Shown here piece after piece: positions 1-6,698 of a stretch of 22,416 bases of DNA. The notes under the pieces are model-generated. The model was not told where the DNA came from. It saw only the letters and a list, made by a program, of their open reading frames with translations, and did not search any database. The stretch comes from a virus: IMG/VR virus record IMGVR_UViG_3300042006_000188, positions 1 through 22,416 of that record, one strand, 5' to 3'. Both the position numbers and the translations under genes were made by a program. Each line of letters starts with the position of its first letter. The first letter of the stretch is position 1.

Positions 1-309
1 ACCGGTGCGGTCAAGCCCAAGGTCTCCCTCCGCAACGTCATCGCTGCGGCCAAGGCGGACCCCAAGCGCCCGCAGGGCCAGGGTCTTCACGAGTCCGACG
101 TCCGGCCGGTAGAGGCCGCGCTCGACATGCTCAACCTGCTGGACTCGGATTACGCCAAGGACGGCGCGTTCGGTTCACTGACCATCAAGGCGTACGCCAA
201 GTGGCAGCGGAGCCTGGGCTACAGCGGTGACGACGCCGACGGCATCCCCGGAGAGACGTCCCTGAAGAAGCTGGCGTCCAAGACCGGCAAGTTCCAGGTG
301 GTGGCGTGA
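1..309 (+). CDS. Endolysin, C-terminal part (peptidoglycan-binding domain); 5' end outside window
   Basis: The open frame runs from base 1 to the TGA at 307-309, so this is the last 102 residues of a protein that begins upstream. The visible part looks like a PG_binding_1-type domain: a helix starting near VRPVEAALDMLNLL, then DGAFGSLTIKAYAKWQRSLG, then DGIPGETSLKKLA. Actinophage endolysins commonly end with this pattern of a fGs.T..AY..wQ repeat followed by DGiPG. Its role would be to anchor a lytic enzyme to the host cell wall, and the catalytic domain is not in view. It overlaps the holin start by one base (TGATG at 307-311), which supports a lysis cassette. The family call is from motif recognition. 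A virion-associated hydrolase is a less likely alternative. Confidence 0.75.
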   Translation, partial: TGAVKPKVSLRNVIAAAKADPKRPQGQGLHESDVRPVEAALDMLNLLDSDYAKDGAFGSLTIKAYAKWQRSLGYSGDDADGIPGETSLKKLASKTGKFQVVA

Positions 310-566
310 TGGCGCAGCACGCGACGAAGGTTCCGGTAGAGAAGAAGGTCTCCATGGCCACCCTGGGTGCGTTCGGGGCATCGGCCGTGGTGGCCGTCCT
401 GAACGCCTGGGTGGGGAACGAGCAGCTCCTCGGATCCCTCCCGGGGTGGCTCCAGACGATCGTGATTGCCGTCGGGCCGACGGCGGTCACCTTTGTGAGT
501 GGCTATTTCGCCAAGCACACCCCCCGACCGGTCGAAGACGACACAGTGGCTCCCAAGAGCCTCTGA
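309..566 (+). CDS. Putative holin (two transmembrane helices)
   Basis: This 85-residue protein has a charged N-terminus (KVPVEKK), two hydrophobic segments at about residues 16-35 and 46-67, and a polar acidic tail (PVEDDTVAPKSL). Two short helices in a protein under 100 residues directly after an endolysin is the usual holin arrangement: it would form holes in the inner membrane that release or activate the endolysin. The ATG at 309 overlaps the previous stop by one base, suggesting translational coupling. A GTG at 306 would add one residue and cannot be excluded. A strong terminator follows 29 bases after the stop. No sequence family was confirmed, so the call rests on size, topology and neighbour. 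Confidence 0.7.
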   Translation: MAQHATKVPVEKKVSMATLGAFGASAVVAVLNAWVGNEQLLGSLPGWLQTIVIAVGPTAVTFVSGYFAKHTPRPVEDDTVAPKSL

Positions 567-594
567 GGTCCCTCCCCCGTACTCAGGGGCTCCC

Positions 595-641
595 GAAGCC
601 CTCCCGGAATGCTCGCCCGGCTCCCCTGGGAGGGCTTCTTT
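595..641 (+). terminator. Rho-independent terminator after lysis genes
   Basis: A perfect 11-bp stem pairs GAAGCCCTCCC (595-605) with GGGAGGGCTTC (628-638), with a 22-base loop and TTT following. It separates the lysis cassette from the head genes. Confidence 0.75.
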
Positions 642-642
642 G

Positions 643-680
643 CTGTCCTTGCCGGACCCTCTCCCGAGAAGAGGTGGAGG
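643..680 (+). repeat. Leader repeat, copy 1 (partner at 18428-18465)
   Basis: This 38-base stretch matches 18428-18465 at 31 of 38 positions by eye, without gaps. It includes CTGTCCTT, CCCTCTCC and GAAGAGGTGGA blocks at the same spacing. CCTCT (658-662) can pair with AGAGG (670-674). In this copy the 3' end, GGTGGAGG (673-680), is also the ribosome binding site of the protease gene. Confidence 0.55.
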
Positions 681-687
681 TGCGTCG

Positions 688-3600
688 ATGCTGAAGTACG
701 CGAGCGCTGTGATCATGACGGCGGATCTCGCCCCCAAGGGTGCGAGCCGTCGTGAACTGCGCCGTTTCGCCCACCGGCACCACTTCGACTACGAGGTGCG
801 GCCGGGGTTCCTGTACGTCCGCTCGCGGGCCATCTCCAGCCGGTGCAACGACAACTTCGACGAGTTCCCGGCCGAGGAGCTGGCGAAGGCGTACGCGACC
901 TTCATCGGCAAGCCGGTCTTCGTTAATCACGTCAACCATGATCATCGGCGGGCCCGGGGCGTGATCATCGACGCGGCCCTGCACAAGGACTCCAACCGCG
1001 ACGGCACGAAGGACTGGTGGGTCGAGGTCCTCCAGGAGGTGGACGCGGTCCGCTTCCCCCGGCTGGCCAAGGAGATCCTCGCGGGCAACATCGCGCGCAC
1101 CTCCATGGGCTGCGATGTTGCCTTCAGCGTCTGTTCTGCCTGCGGCAACAGGGCGACCACACCGGCCGAGTACTGCCAGCACATCCCCGGCTCCAAGGGC
1201 ATGATGCTGTATCGCAGGACGGCCTCCGGCCAGAAGGTCGGAGAGATCATCCGAGAGACCTGCTACGGCCTGAAGTTCTTCGAGAACTCCCTCCTGGTCG
1301 AGCCCCCGGCAGACCCCACGGCCCACTTCCTGGGTGTTGACACCCGGGGCCTTCAGTCGACGGCCATGCGCAAGGGCGCCCCGTTCGCGGACTACAAGGA
1401 CTTCGAGCAGTGCACCGAGGAGAACTCGGACAAAGACGACCCGTCGGACTACTGCGGCGAGATCAAGCACAAGACGGAGGACTCCAAGAAGGAGTCGGCC
1501 TACACGAACCCGTACGAGCACGACGACAAGACGGCAGGGAAGGATCCCCGCTTTGAGGGTGTGGGCCTGAAGCAGGACGACAACGGCTGGTACGTCACAA
1601 CCCACAGGGCCCGATCGGACTCCTACGAGAGCCCCGAGAAGATTCCCCAGTCCGTGGTGGACAAGATCGAGTCCACCGGCAAGCGGGTCACCCGGATCGA
1701 CCTGAAGGCCCTTGCAGCCCGCAAGAAGGCCTCTTCGCCCGACGGCTGGACCGAAGGCGAGTCCTTGGGGTGGGACGCGATCGGAGAGCGCCATCCAGAC
1801 ATCTACGGCGACCCGGAGGTCCACGAGGGCGCCGAAGGGGATGGCGATGGCATCGGCTGGGCTGCCAGTCACCTGGCACATGCCACCCCTAAGGACCCGG
1901 ATGCCGACGAGCACGGATCCTGGGACCTGACGTTCCATTCTGAGCACGTCGACCCGTACAACATCGACCACGCGCGTCATGGCGGCGCCTCCGACGGCCG
2001 GGTGCGGTACGCGGCCCAGGGCTACAAGGAGAACCCAGATCAGGTGCCTCCGCTCGTCCTGGTACACCGTCACGGCGTCTATCAAGTCGCCGACGGTCAT
2101 CACCGCGCCGAAGGGGCCAAGTTGGCCAACCAGAAGACCGTGCGCGCCTACGTCGCCTACTCGCCGTACCCCAACGAGCCCTCCAGCGACGGCGAGAGGG
2201 CTCCGTACCACGGCGCGAAGGAACACCCGGGCAAGCAGCCCCAGTGGGAGAAGGACTTCCAGGCCAAGCACGCCCGTAAGACGGCCGCCTGGAGCGGAAA
2301 CACTTACAACCCGGCGGAGTTTCCGCCTGACGCCCCGCACAACGCCGTTGCCTACCAGCCCGGCAACGGGGACTACAAGGTCTCCTGTGAGCGCGGCTGC
2401 ACGGACGCCAAGGGGTTCGCTGGCCACTGGGGTCAGCACGGTGCGGCAGGCCTTCTGATCCGCCACCAGGACCAGAACGGCACCCAGCGGTTCCTGATGC
2501 AGCAGCGGCACTTCCACATGCAGCACGGCGGCACCTGGTCCATTCCCGGTGGGGGCACCACTGCCGAAGAAGTCGGCAATCCCAAGCGGACCGCCTTCCG
2601 TGAAGCCAAGGAGGAGATGGGCCGGAACATCCCGGAACTCCGTGTCTCCCACACCCACCACGACGACCACGGCGGATGGGGCTACCACACGGTGGTTGCC
2701 GATACCCACCAGCCCTTCGTGCCCACCCACACGAGCAACGAGCACCTGGGTTCCGGCTGGTTCACGGCCAACGAGGTGGACAAGCTGAACCTGCACCCGG
2801 GGTTCAAGGAGTCCTGGGACAAGGTCAAGGACACCCTGAGCCAGCACCCCTGGCAGTCCCCCTACGGGAAGCAGGCCAAGCTGGCCTACGGCGAGCAGAA
2901 GGCCCCCATGGACGTCGACACCCTGCGCGAGGACGCCTGCCCCGTCTGCGGCGACCGCGACACCTTCGACGGCGACACCTGCGAGGTCTGCGGATACGTC
3001 GCCCCACCCAAGATCTTCCAGGACCCGGACCTGGAGAAGGCCCGTCAGATGGACCTGCGGAAGGACGTCGCAGAGTTCAACGACCCGGCCAACCCCAACC
3101 AGATCGGCCCGGACGGCCAGCCCGTTCAGGACCCGATGGATCCGAACGCCCTGGATGAGAACGGCAACCCGATCAACCCGGACGCTGCGGACCAGGAGAT
3201 GCAGCCCGGCATGCTCCCCGGAGAAGTACCGGCCGAGGTGCAGCCTGGCGGCGACCCCATGGACCCCGGAGCGCTCGGAGAGGAGGGCCAGATCCCCGAG
3301 GAGACGGGAGCACCTGTAGACCCGTCGATGCTCGGGCCGGACGGCCAGCCTCTGCCCCAGCAGCAGATGACGCTGCCGGACGGGACGCCGATCGGTCCGC
3401 AGACCCTCCCCGGGGATGCGACCACCAACATGGGCCAGCCGTTCACCCCGGGCCCGAACATGCCCGAGGGGCCCGGCGAGCCCGAAGGTCCCGAGGGTCC
3501 GGCGACCCCCGAGGATCTGGACGAGGACGGCCAGCCTGTCGACCCGGATGCGGGTCAGGGAGTTCCCGGGACGCCGGGAGACGGAGTGCCCGATCTGATG

Positions 3601-3795
3601 TGCCCCGCCTGCGGGTTCACCACAGAGGCCACTCAGCCGACCTCGGTCGACATGGACACCCAGGAGCTTCCGAACGTCGGCATGGCTCAGATGGACGGCG
3701 CCCAGGCGGGAGATGTCTGCCCGAACTGCGGATCCGCCCAGCTTCTGAGTCCGGCCGAGGTTCAGGGGCAAAGCAGCGTCCCGATGCCTGTCTGA
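688..3795 (+). CDS. Capsid maturation protease / scaffold-like protein with embedded ParB-like and Nudix domains
   Basis: A 1035-residue protein. The start at 688 is chosen because GGTGGAGG lies 7 bases upstream; the frame is open to 499 but that part reads through the terminator. Residues 1-215 resemble phage prohead proteases: GKPVFVNHVNHDH (candidate His 81/84), then ARTSMGCDV (candidate Ser139), then Cys149/152/163 with His165. Residues 450-490 look like a ParB/sulfiredoxin-type domain (LVLVHRHGVYQVADGHHRAE). Residues 583-700 are a Nudix-like domain whose box (about 620-645) ends in REAKEEMG, with a 2-3 residue insertion in the usual spacing. Cys751/754/765/768 form a zinc ribbon. Residues 790-965 are acidic, Pro/Gly-rich and scaffold-like with PDGQP repeats. 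Cys972/975 and 1011/1014 form another ribbon. It would process the head shell. The central domains are unusual for this family, whose members are generally much shorter. The protease call is inferred from motifs and position. Confidence 0.65.
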   Translation: MLKYASAVIMTADLAPKGASRRELRRFAHRHHFDYEVRPGFLYVRSRAISSRCNDNFDEFPAEELAKAYATFIGKPVFVNHVNHDHRRARGVIIDAALHKDSNRDGTKDWWVEVLQEVDAVRFPRLAKEILAGNIARTSMGCDVAFSVCSACGNRATTPAEYCQHIPGSKGMMLYRRTASGQKVGEIIRETCYGLKFFENSLLVEPPADPTAHFLGVDTRGLQSTAMRKGAPFADYKDFEQCTEENSDKDDPSDYCGEIKHKTEDSKKESAYTNPYEHDDKTAGKDPRFEGVGLKQDDNGWYVTTHRARSDSYESPEKIPQSVVDKIESTGKRVTRIDLKALAARKKASSPDGWTEGESLGWDAIGERHPDIYGDPEVHEGAEGDGDGIGWAASHLAHATPKDPDADEHGSWDLTFHSEHVDPYNIDHARHGGASDGRVRYAAQGYKENPDQVPPLVLVHRHGVYQVADGHHRAEGAKLANQKTVRAYVAYSPYPNEPSSDGERAPYHGAKEHPGKQPQWEKDFQAKHARKTAAWSGNTYNPAEFPPDAPHNAVAYQPGNGDYKVSCERGCTDAKGFAGHWGQHGAAGLLIRHQDQNGTQRFLMQQRHFHMQHGGTWSIPGGGTTAEEVGNPKRTAFREAKEEMGRNIPELRVSHTHHDDHGGWGYHTVVADTHQPFVPTHTSNEHLGSGWFTANEVDKLNLHPGFKESWDKVKDTLSQHPWQSPYGKQAKLAYGEQKAPMDVDTLREDACPVCGDRDTFDGDTCEVCGYVAPPKIFQDPDLEKARQMDLRKDVAEFNDPANPNQIGPDGQPVQDPMDPNALDENGNPINPDAADQEMQPGMLPGEVPAEVQPGGDPMDPGALGEEGQIPEETGAPVDPSMLGPDGQPLPQQQMTLPDGTPIGPQTLPGDATTNMGQPFTPGPNMPEGPGEPEGPEGPATPEDLDEDGQPVDPDAGQGVPGTPGDGVPDLMCPACGFTTEATQPTSVDMDTQELPNVGMAQMDGAQAGDVCPNCGSAQLLSPAEVQGQSSVPMPV

Positions 3796-3807
3796 CCAGA
3801 CCCCAGA

Positions 3808-3848
3808 CCCCGTAAGGGGTGAAGACCACCGTTCACGGCCTGCCGTGA
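3808..3848 (+). other. Paired small hairpins in the protease-scaffold gap
   Basis: CCCC-GTAA-GGGG (3808-3819) and TCACGG-CCTG-CCGTGA (3833-3848) form two adjacent stem-loops. Neither has a T tract, so they are more likely leader or RNA-processing structures than terminators. Confidence 0.35.
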
Positions 3849-3873
3849 GCCCCCACCAGAGGAAGTACATCTC

Positions 3874-4812
3874 ATGGGCAACAAGACCCAGTCGGGGAAC
3901 CGACCGCTCATGCAGGCCATGGCGTCCCAGCAGTCGATGCTGAACAAGATCGCGGCCCGCAACGAGGCCCTGGAGCACGACAACGCCGTGCTGAAGCTCC
4001 AGCTCGCATACGTCGCCCGTCTCGCCGGTGTCTCGGCCGAGCTGGACGCGATCCGCGCCAAGGCCAACGAGATGCGCAAGAAGGCCGACGCCGACAACCC
4101 GGCCCAGCCGGTGCCGAACCCGGCCTCCCAGCCCGCCACGGAGTCCACCGAGCAGGCGGCCACCCCGGAGGCGTACGACAACCCCAACCAGATCGGCCAG
4201 ACCCCGGGCGCCAACCAGGGTGTGGCGGCCGAGACCACGGCCACCCCGATGGATCCGGGTGTCACCCTCCCCACCGAGCCGTACAACAACCTGGTGGACG
4301 TCTCCGCGCCGGTCGCCGGTACCGAGACCCACACCCCGCCGGAGACGACCCGCATCGAGACCGACGTCCGCGTGGGCGACCCGATGAACCCGGAGACGGC
4401 CTACCCGCTGAACCCGGCCTTCGGCCCGTCGGCCCAGCAGGGCACCACGCCACCCCGTGACGGTGAGATGAGCCAGACCTCCTCGCACCGGACCATGGCG
4501 TCCATCCGCCTGGCCCGGCTCCAGATCGCAGCCGGAATCGCCCAGGGTGAGGACCTGGCGGTGGCGGCCAGCATCGAGGCCGACCGGACCATGACGGACG
4601 CGATGATCCGCCGGGAGATCACGACCCTGGACCGTGTGAACAAGGCGGCCACCCGGCAGGCCCGTCCCCAGAAGCTGGTTCCGCGTGCCGCCGCGAGCAC
4701 TCAGGGCGTCCAGCGGACCATGCCGTCCCTCGTGACCCAGCCCGGTCCGATCACCTCGGTGGCCGGTGCCGTCGGCTCGATCGACGAGGAAGCTGAGAGC
4801 CTGTTCGACTAG
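3874..4812 (+). CDS. Scaffold-like structural protein (N-terminal coiled coil, Pro/Thr-rich middle)
   Basis: A 312-residue protein with AGAGGAAG about 10 bases before the ATG. Residues 10-75 are helical with coiled-coil character (KIAARNEALEHDNAVLKLQL, then ELDAIRAKANEMRKK). Residues 76-210 are low-complexity, rich in Pro, Thr, Ala and Asn. Residues 210-275 are again helical (MASIRLARLQIAAGIAQGED). The acidic C-terminus ends SIDEEAESLFD. I recognise no named family. Its place between the protease and the capsid genes, together with its composition, suggests a scaffolding or internal head protein that shapes the procapsid and may be a protease substrate. A shared NPNQIG motif (also at protease residues 802-807) hints at a link with that protein's scaffold-like tail. 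A terminator follows the gene. Confidence 0.5.
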   Translation: MGNKTQSGNRPLMQAMASQQSMLNKIAARNEALEHDNAVLKLQLAYVARLAGVSAELDAIRAKANEMRKKADADNPAQPVPNPASQPATESTEQAATPEAYDNPNQIGQTPGANQGVAAETTATPMDPGVTLPTEPYNNLVDVSAPVAGTETHTPPETTRIETDVRVGDPMNPETAYPLNPAFGPSAQQGTTPPRDGEMSQTSSHRTMASIRLARLQIAAGIAQGEDLAVAASIEADRTMTDAMIRREITTLDRVNKAATRQARPQKLVPRAAASTQGVQRTMPSLVTQPGPITSVAGAVGSIDEEAESLFD

Positions 4813-4824
4813 GATCCCGCCTCA

Positions 4825-4873
4825 GTCTCGGCCCCCTCAACCAGCGCTCTGGGAGGGGGCCGAGACGCGTTTT
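4825..4873 (+). terminator. Strong intrinsic terminator
   Basis: A perfect 14-bp stem pairs GTCTCGGCCCCCTC (4825-4838) with GAGGGGGCCGAGAC (4853-4866), followed by GCGTTTT. It ends the protease/scaffold unit before the capsid genes. Confidence 0.85.
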
Positions 4874-4930
4874 CAGGACTTGATCCTGTCTTTCCCGGTG
4901 CGAGGCCACAGAGGGGGTGAGAAGGGCCCG

Positions 4931-4980
4931 TCTCGTATCGGACATCGAGCAGACGGCCCATATGTCCGAAACATACGAGA
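4931..4980 (+). promoter_or_regulatory. Long hairpin in the 5' leader, abutting the ribosome binding site
   Basis: TCTCGTAT (4931-4938) pairs with ATACGAGA (4973-4980), and CGGACAT (4939-4945) pairs with ATGTCCG (4962-4968). The only interruption is an AAAC bulge (4969-4972). That makes a 15-bp stem with a 16-base loop. The ribosome binding site GGGGAGGG (4983-4990) begins almost immediately after it. There is no T tract, so it reads as a translational or mRNA-stability element and not a terminator. Confidence 0.6.
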
Positions 4981-4995
4981 GAGGGGAGGGAAAGA

Positions 4996-5505
4996 ATGCT
5001 CCGTACCCGTATGGCCACTTCGTACATCAAGCGTACGATCAGGCCTCTCTACGGCTGGACGCAATCGACCCCCGCTTCCTGCTTCCTGGACCCCGCGTGG
5101 GACCGCTCGGTCAACATCTGGCCCGGCATGGTCTTCATGAAGACCGCCGGTGAGAACGTCACCCTGATCAACGCCACCGGAGTGCCCTACGGCCTCGGCG
5201 GCCTCTACGTCGGCGGCGACGGCATCGACGAGCCGCTGGACGCGGGCATCAACACCTTCGCGGTGTGGAAGCTCGCGCCGGACGCGGAGTTCGAGATCCT
5301 GGCCCCCGCCTTCGACACCACGGCGACGTGGACGGACCCCGGTGACGGCACCGAGGCTCTGATCTACGCCCAGACGGCTGGTGCCAACCGGGGCAAGCTG
5401 GTCCCGGCGGGTACCTCCGGCGCCTCCGCGCAGCCGGTCGCCCGCCTGCTCAAGGTCAACTCCGCCACGAAGATCACCATCGGTGGTCTCCGCCAGAAGT
5501 ACTAG
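4996..5505 (+). CDS. Probable capsid decoration/stabilisation protein
   Basis: A 169-residue protein. The ATG at 4996 is preceded by GGGGAGGG with 5-base spacing; a downstream ATG at 5011 (MATSYIKR) has no comparable site. The sequence is mostly short beta-type segments with many Gly/Ala/Thr residues (VTLINATGVPYGLGGLYVGG, AVWKLAPDAEFEILAPAF) and ends in a basic tail (TIGGLRQKY). There are no signal peptide or membrane segments. It lies 10 bases before the major capsid gene, and small beta-rich proteins at this position are usually head decoration proteins that bind the outer capsid surface. I did not recognise a specific family. The unusual leader hairpin suggests regulated or enhanced expression, as expected of a protein needed in hundreds of copies. 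Confidence 0.55.
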   Translation: MLRTRMATSYIKRTIRPLYGWTQSTPASCFLDPAWDRSVNIWPGMVFMKTAGENVTLINATGVPYGLGGLYVGGDGIDEPLDAGINTFAVWKLAPDAEFEILAPAFDTTATWTDPGDGTEALIYAQTAGANRGKLVPAGTSGASAQPVARLLKVNSATKITIGGLRQKY

Positions 5506-5515
5506 GAGCTGACCC

Positions 5516-6505
5516 ATGACGACTCAGACTCTCGCCACCACTTCGTCCCTCCGGGGACGCATCGCCCGCAAGTCGGACGACTACGCTTCCGCGATCATCG
5601 CCCGCCGCGAGAAGAGCGCCCCGCTCTCTCACGAGGCGAAGGTCCAGAAGATGGCGCTCATCCTCTCCGACGAGACCGGCGGCATCCGCCGTCTCGGCGT
5701 CGGCATGGTGGGCCCCATCCAGTTGAAGCTGCGCTACCAGGGCATCACCCGCAACGTGCTCGTGGAGGACCCGGTCACGCCGGGTACCCCCGTCGAGTAC
5801 GACGTCTGGGATGACCTGGGCCAGGCGTACATCATGTCCGGCACCGAGGGCGAAGTCCGCGTGACTCCGTTCGAGGGCAAGCGTGTTCCGGTGCGGTTCT
5901 TCCGCATCGCCTCGCGCCCGGCGATCCGCAAGGAAGACCTGTTCTACCTGCGTATCAACGCGGTCGAGCAGGCCCAGGACGAGACCAAGCAGGCCATCCT
6001 CAAGCAGGAGGACACCCGCCTGCTGGTCCTGCTCCAGGCCGCCCTGACGGACTACGCCACCCGGCCCGACCACACGGTCACGCCGAACCACAACATCACC
6101 GAGGCGTCGGGCTACCTGACGCCGGGCTCGCTGTACTCGGCCGTCGCCATGACGGACATGCACGAGCTTCAGTCGGCGCGGATCCTGATCAACCCGTTCG
6201 ACTTCCGCGACCTCTACCGGTGGGACATCAACCAGACCGGCTGGGCCTTCAAGGACCGCGTCGTCGCCGGTGAGACCATCACCAGCTTCGGTGAGTTCCA
6301 GATCCAGCGGTCGATCATCGTGCCCCAGGGCAAGGTGTTCCTCACGCCGGAGCCCAACTTCCTGGGCGTTTTCCCCGTCTTGTACAGCCTTGACGTGGAA
6401 GAGAACCATATGGTCGAAGCCTTCTGGAAGGGCTGGGTTTTCGACGAAATGGTCAACATGTCCATTTTGAACCCGCGCGGTATCGCCACCATCACGAAGG
6501 CCTAG
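5516..6505 (+). CDS. Major capsid protein
   Basis: A 329-residue protein with AGGAG (5504-5508) 7 bases before the ATG. The first 40 residues are basic and Ser/Thr-rich. A helical stretch follows (about 130-175, ending KQAILKQEDTRLLVLLQAAL), like the spine region of HK97-fold shell proteins. The C-terminal third has the alternating strands and loops expected of the P and A domains (VPQGKVFLTPEPNFLGVFPV, VEAFWKGWVFDEMVNMSILN). It would assemble the icosahedral shell. Position fits: it follows the protease, scaffold-like and decoration genes, and a 15-bp terminator follows it. No long N-terminal delta domain is present, which agrees with a separate scaffold. The assignment is by context plus fold-like pattern. 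Confidence 0.75.
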   Translation: MTTQTLATTSSLRGRIARKSDDYASAIIARREKSAPLSHEAKVQKMALILSDETGGIRRLGVGMVGPIQLKLRYQGITRNVLVEDPVTPGTPVEYDVWDDLGQAYIMSGTEGEVRVTPFEGKRVPVRFFRIASRPAIRKEDLFYLRINAVEQAQDETKQAILKQEDTRLLVLLQAALTDYATRPDHTVTPNHNITEASGYLTPGSLYSAVAMTDMHELQSARILINPFDFRDLYRWDINQTGWAFKDRVVAGETITSFGEFQIQRSIIVPQGKVFLTPEPNFLGVFPVLYSLDVEENHMVEAFWKGWVFDEMVNMSILNPRGIATITKA

Positions 6506-6523
6506 TCCGGCCCTACGGACACT

Positions 6524-6559
6524 GGAAGGCCCCCTCGGATCTCTCCGAGGGGGCCTTCC
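6524..6559 (+). terminator. Terminator after the major capsid gene
   Basis: A perfect 15-bp stem (6524-6538 with 6545-6559) with a six-base ATCTCT loop. It has almost no T tract, as often seen in high-GC actinophages. Confidence 0.8.
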
Positions 6560-6586
6560 CCCTGCCCTGCCGCGCCCTGCCCTGCC
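6560..6586 (+). repeat. Short direct repeat CCCTGCCCTGCC x2
   Basis: CCCTGCCCTGCC occurs at 6560-6571 and again at 6575-6586, a 15-base period, directly after the capsid terminator. The following bases (CATGCCCAGCCAAGCC) look like decayed copies. Confidence 0.6.
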
Positions 6587-6614
6587 ATGCCCAGCCAAGC
6601 CGCGCCCGGTGCAC

Positions 6615-6634
6615 TTGACGGTATCAGGGCCTAG
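6615..6634 (+). promoter_or_regulatory. TGA-N5-TCAGG dyad motif, site 1
   Basis: TTGACGGTATCAGGGCCTAG lies between the capsid terminator and the DUF3626-like gene. It shares the pattern YTGAYRNNRTCAGGNCC with sites at 8248, 12681 and 12788. TTGACG could serve as a -35 box, but no clear -10 follows at 16-18 bases. Confidence 0.45.
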
Positions 6635-6698
6635 CCGTCCTGTCCATCACCCTCACGGTGCCCCGAAGGGGTGAACAGTGCTTCGAGAGGATGCCGGT

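Noticed and set aside
499-687. Upstream extension of the protease frame
   Set aside because: It would translate through the terminator at 595-641 and overlap the holin gene. The ATG at 688 has a strong ribosome binding site.
583-4488. Very long open frame on the minus strand (over 1300 codons) opposite the protease and scaffold genes
   Set aside because: It crosses two strong plus-strand terminators and mirrors GC-rich codon structure. Its composition is Arg/Gly/Leu/Val-rich with no domain, and the plus-strand proteins show clear motifs.
6560-6600. Possible CRISPR-like or origin iteron array
   Set aside because: There are only two exact copies of a 12-base C-rich unit and decayed remnants; no spacers or AT-rich melting region.
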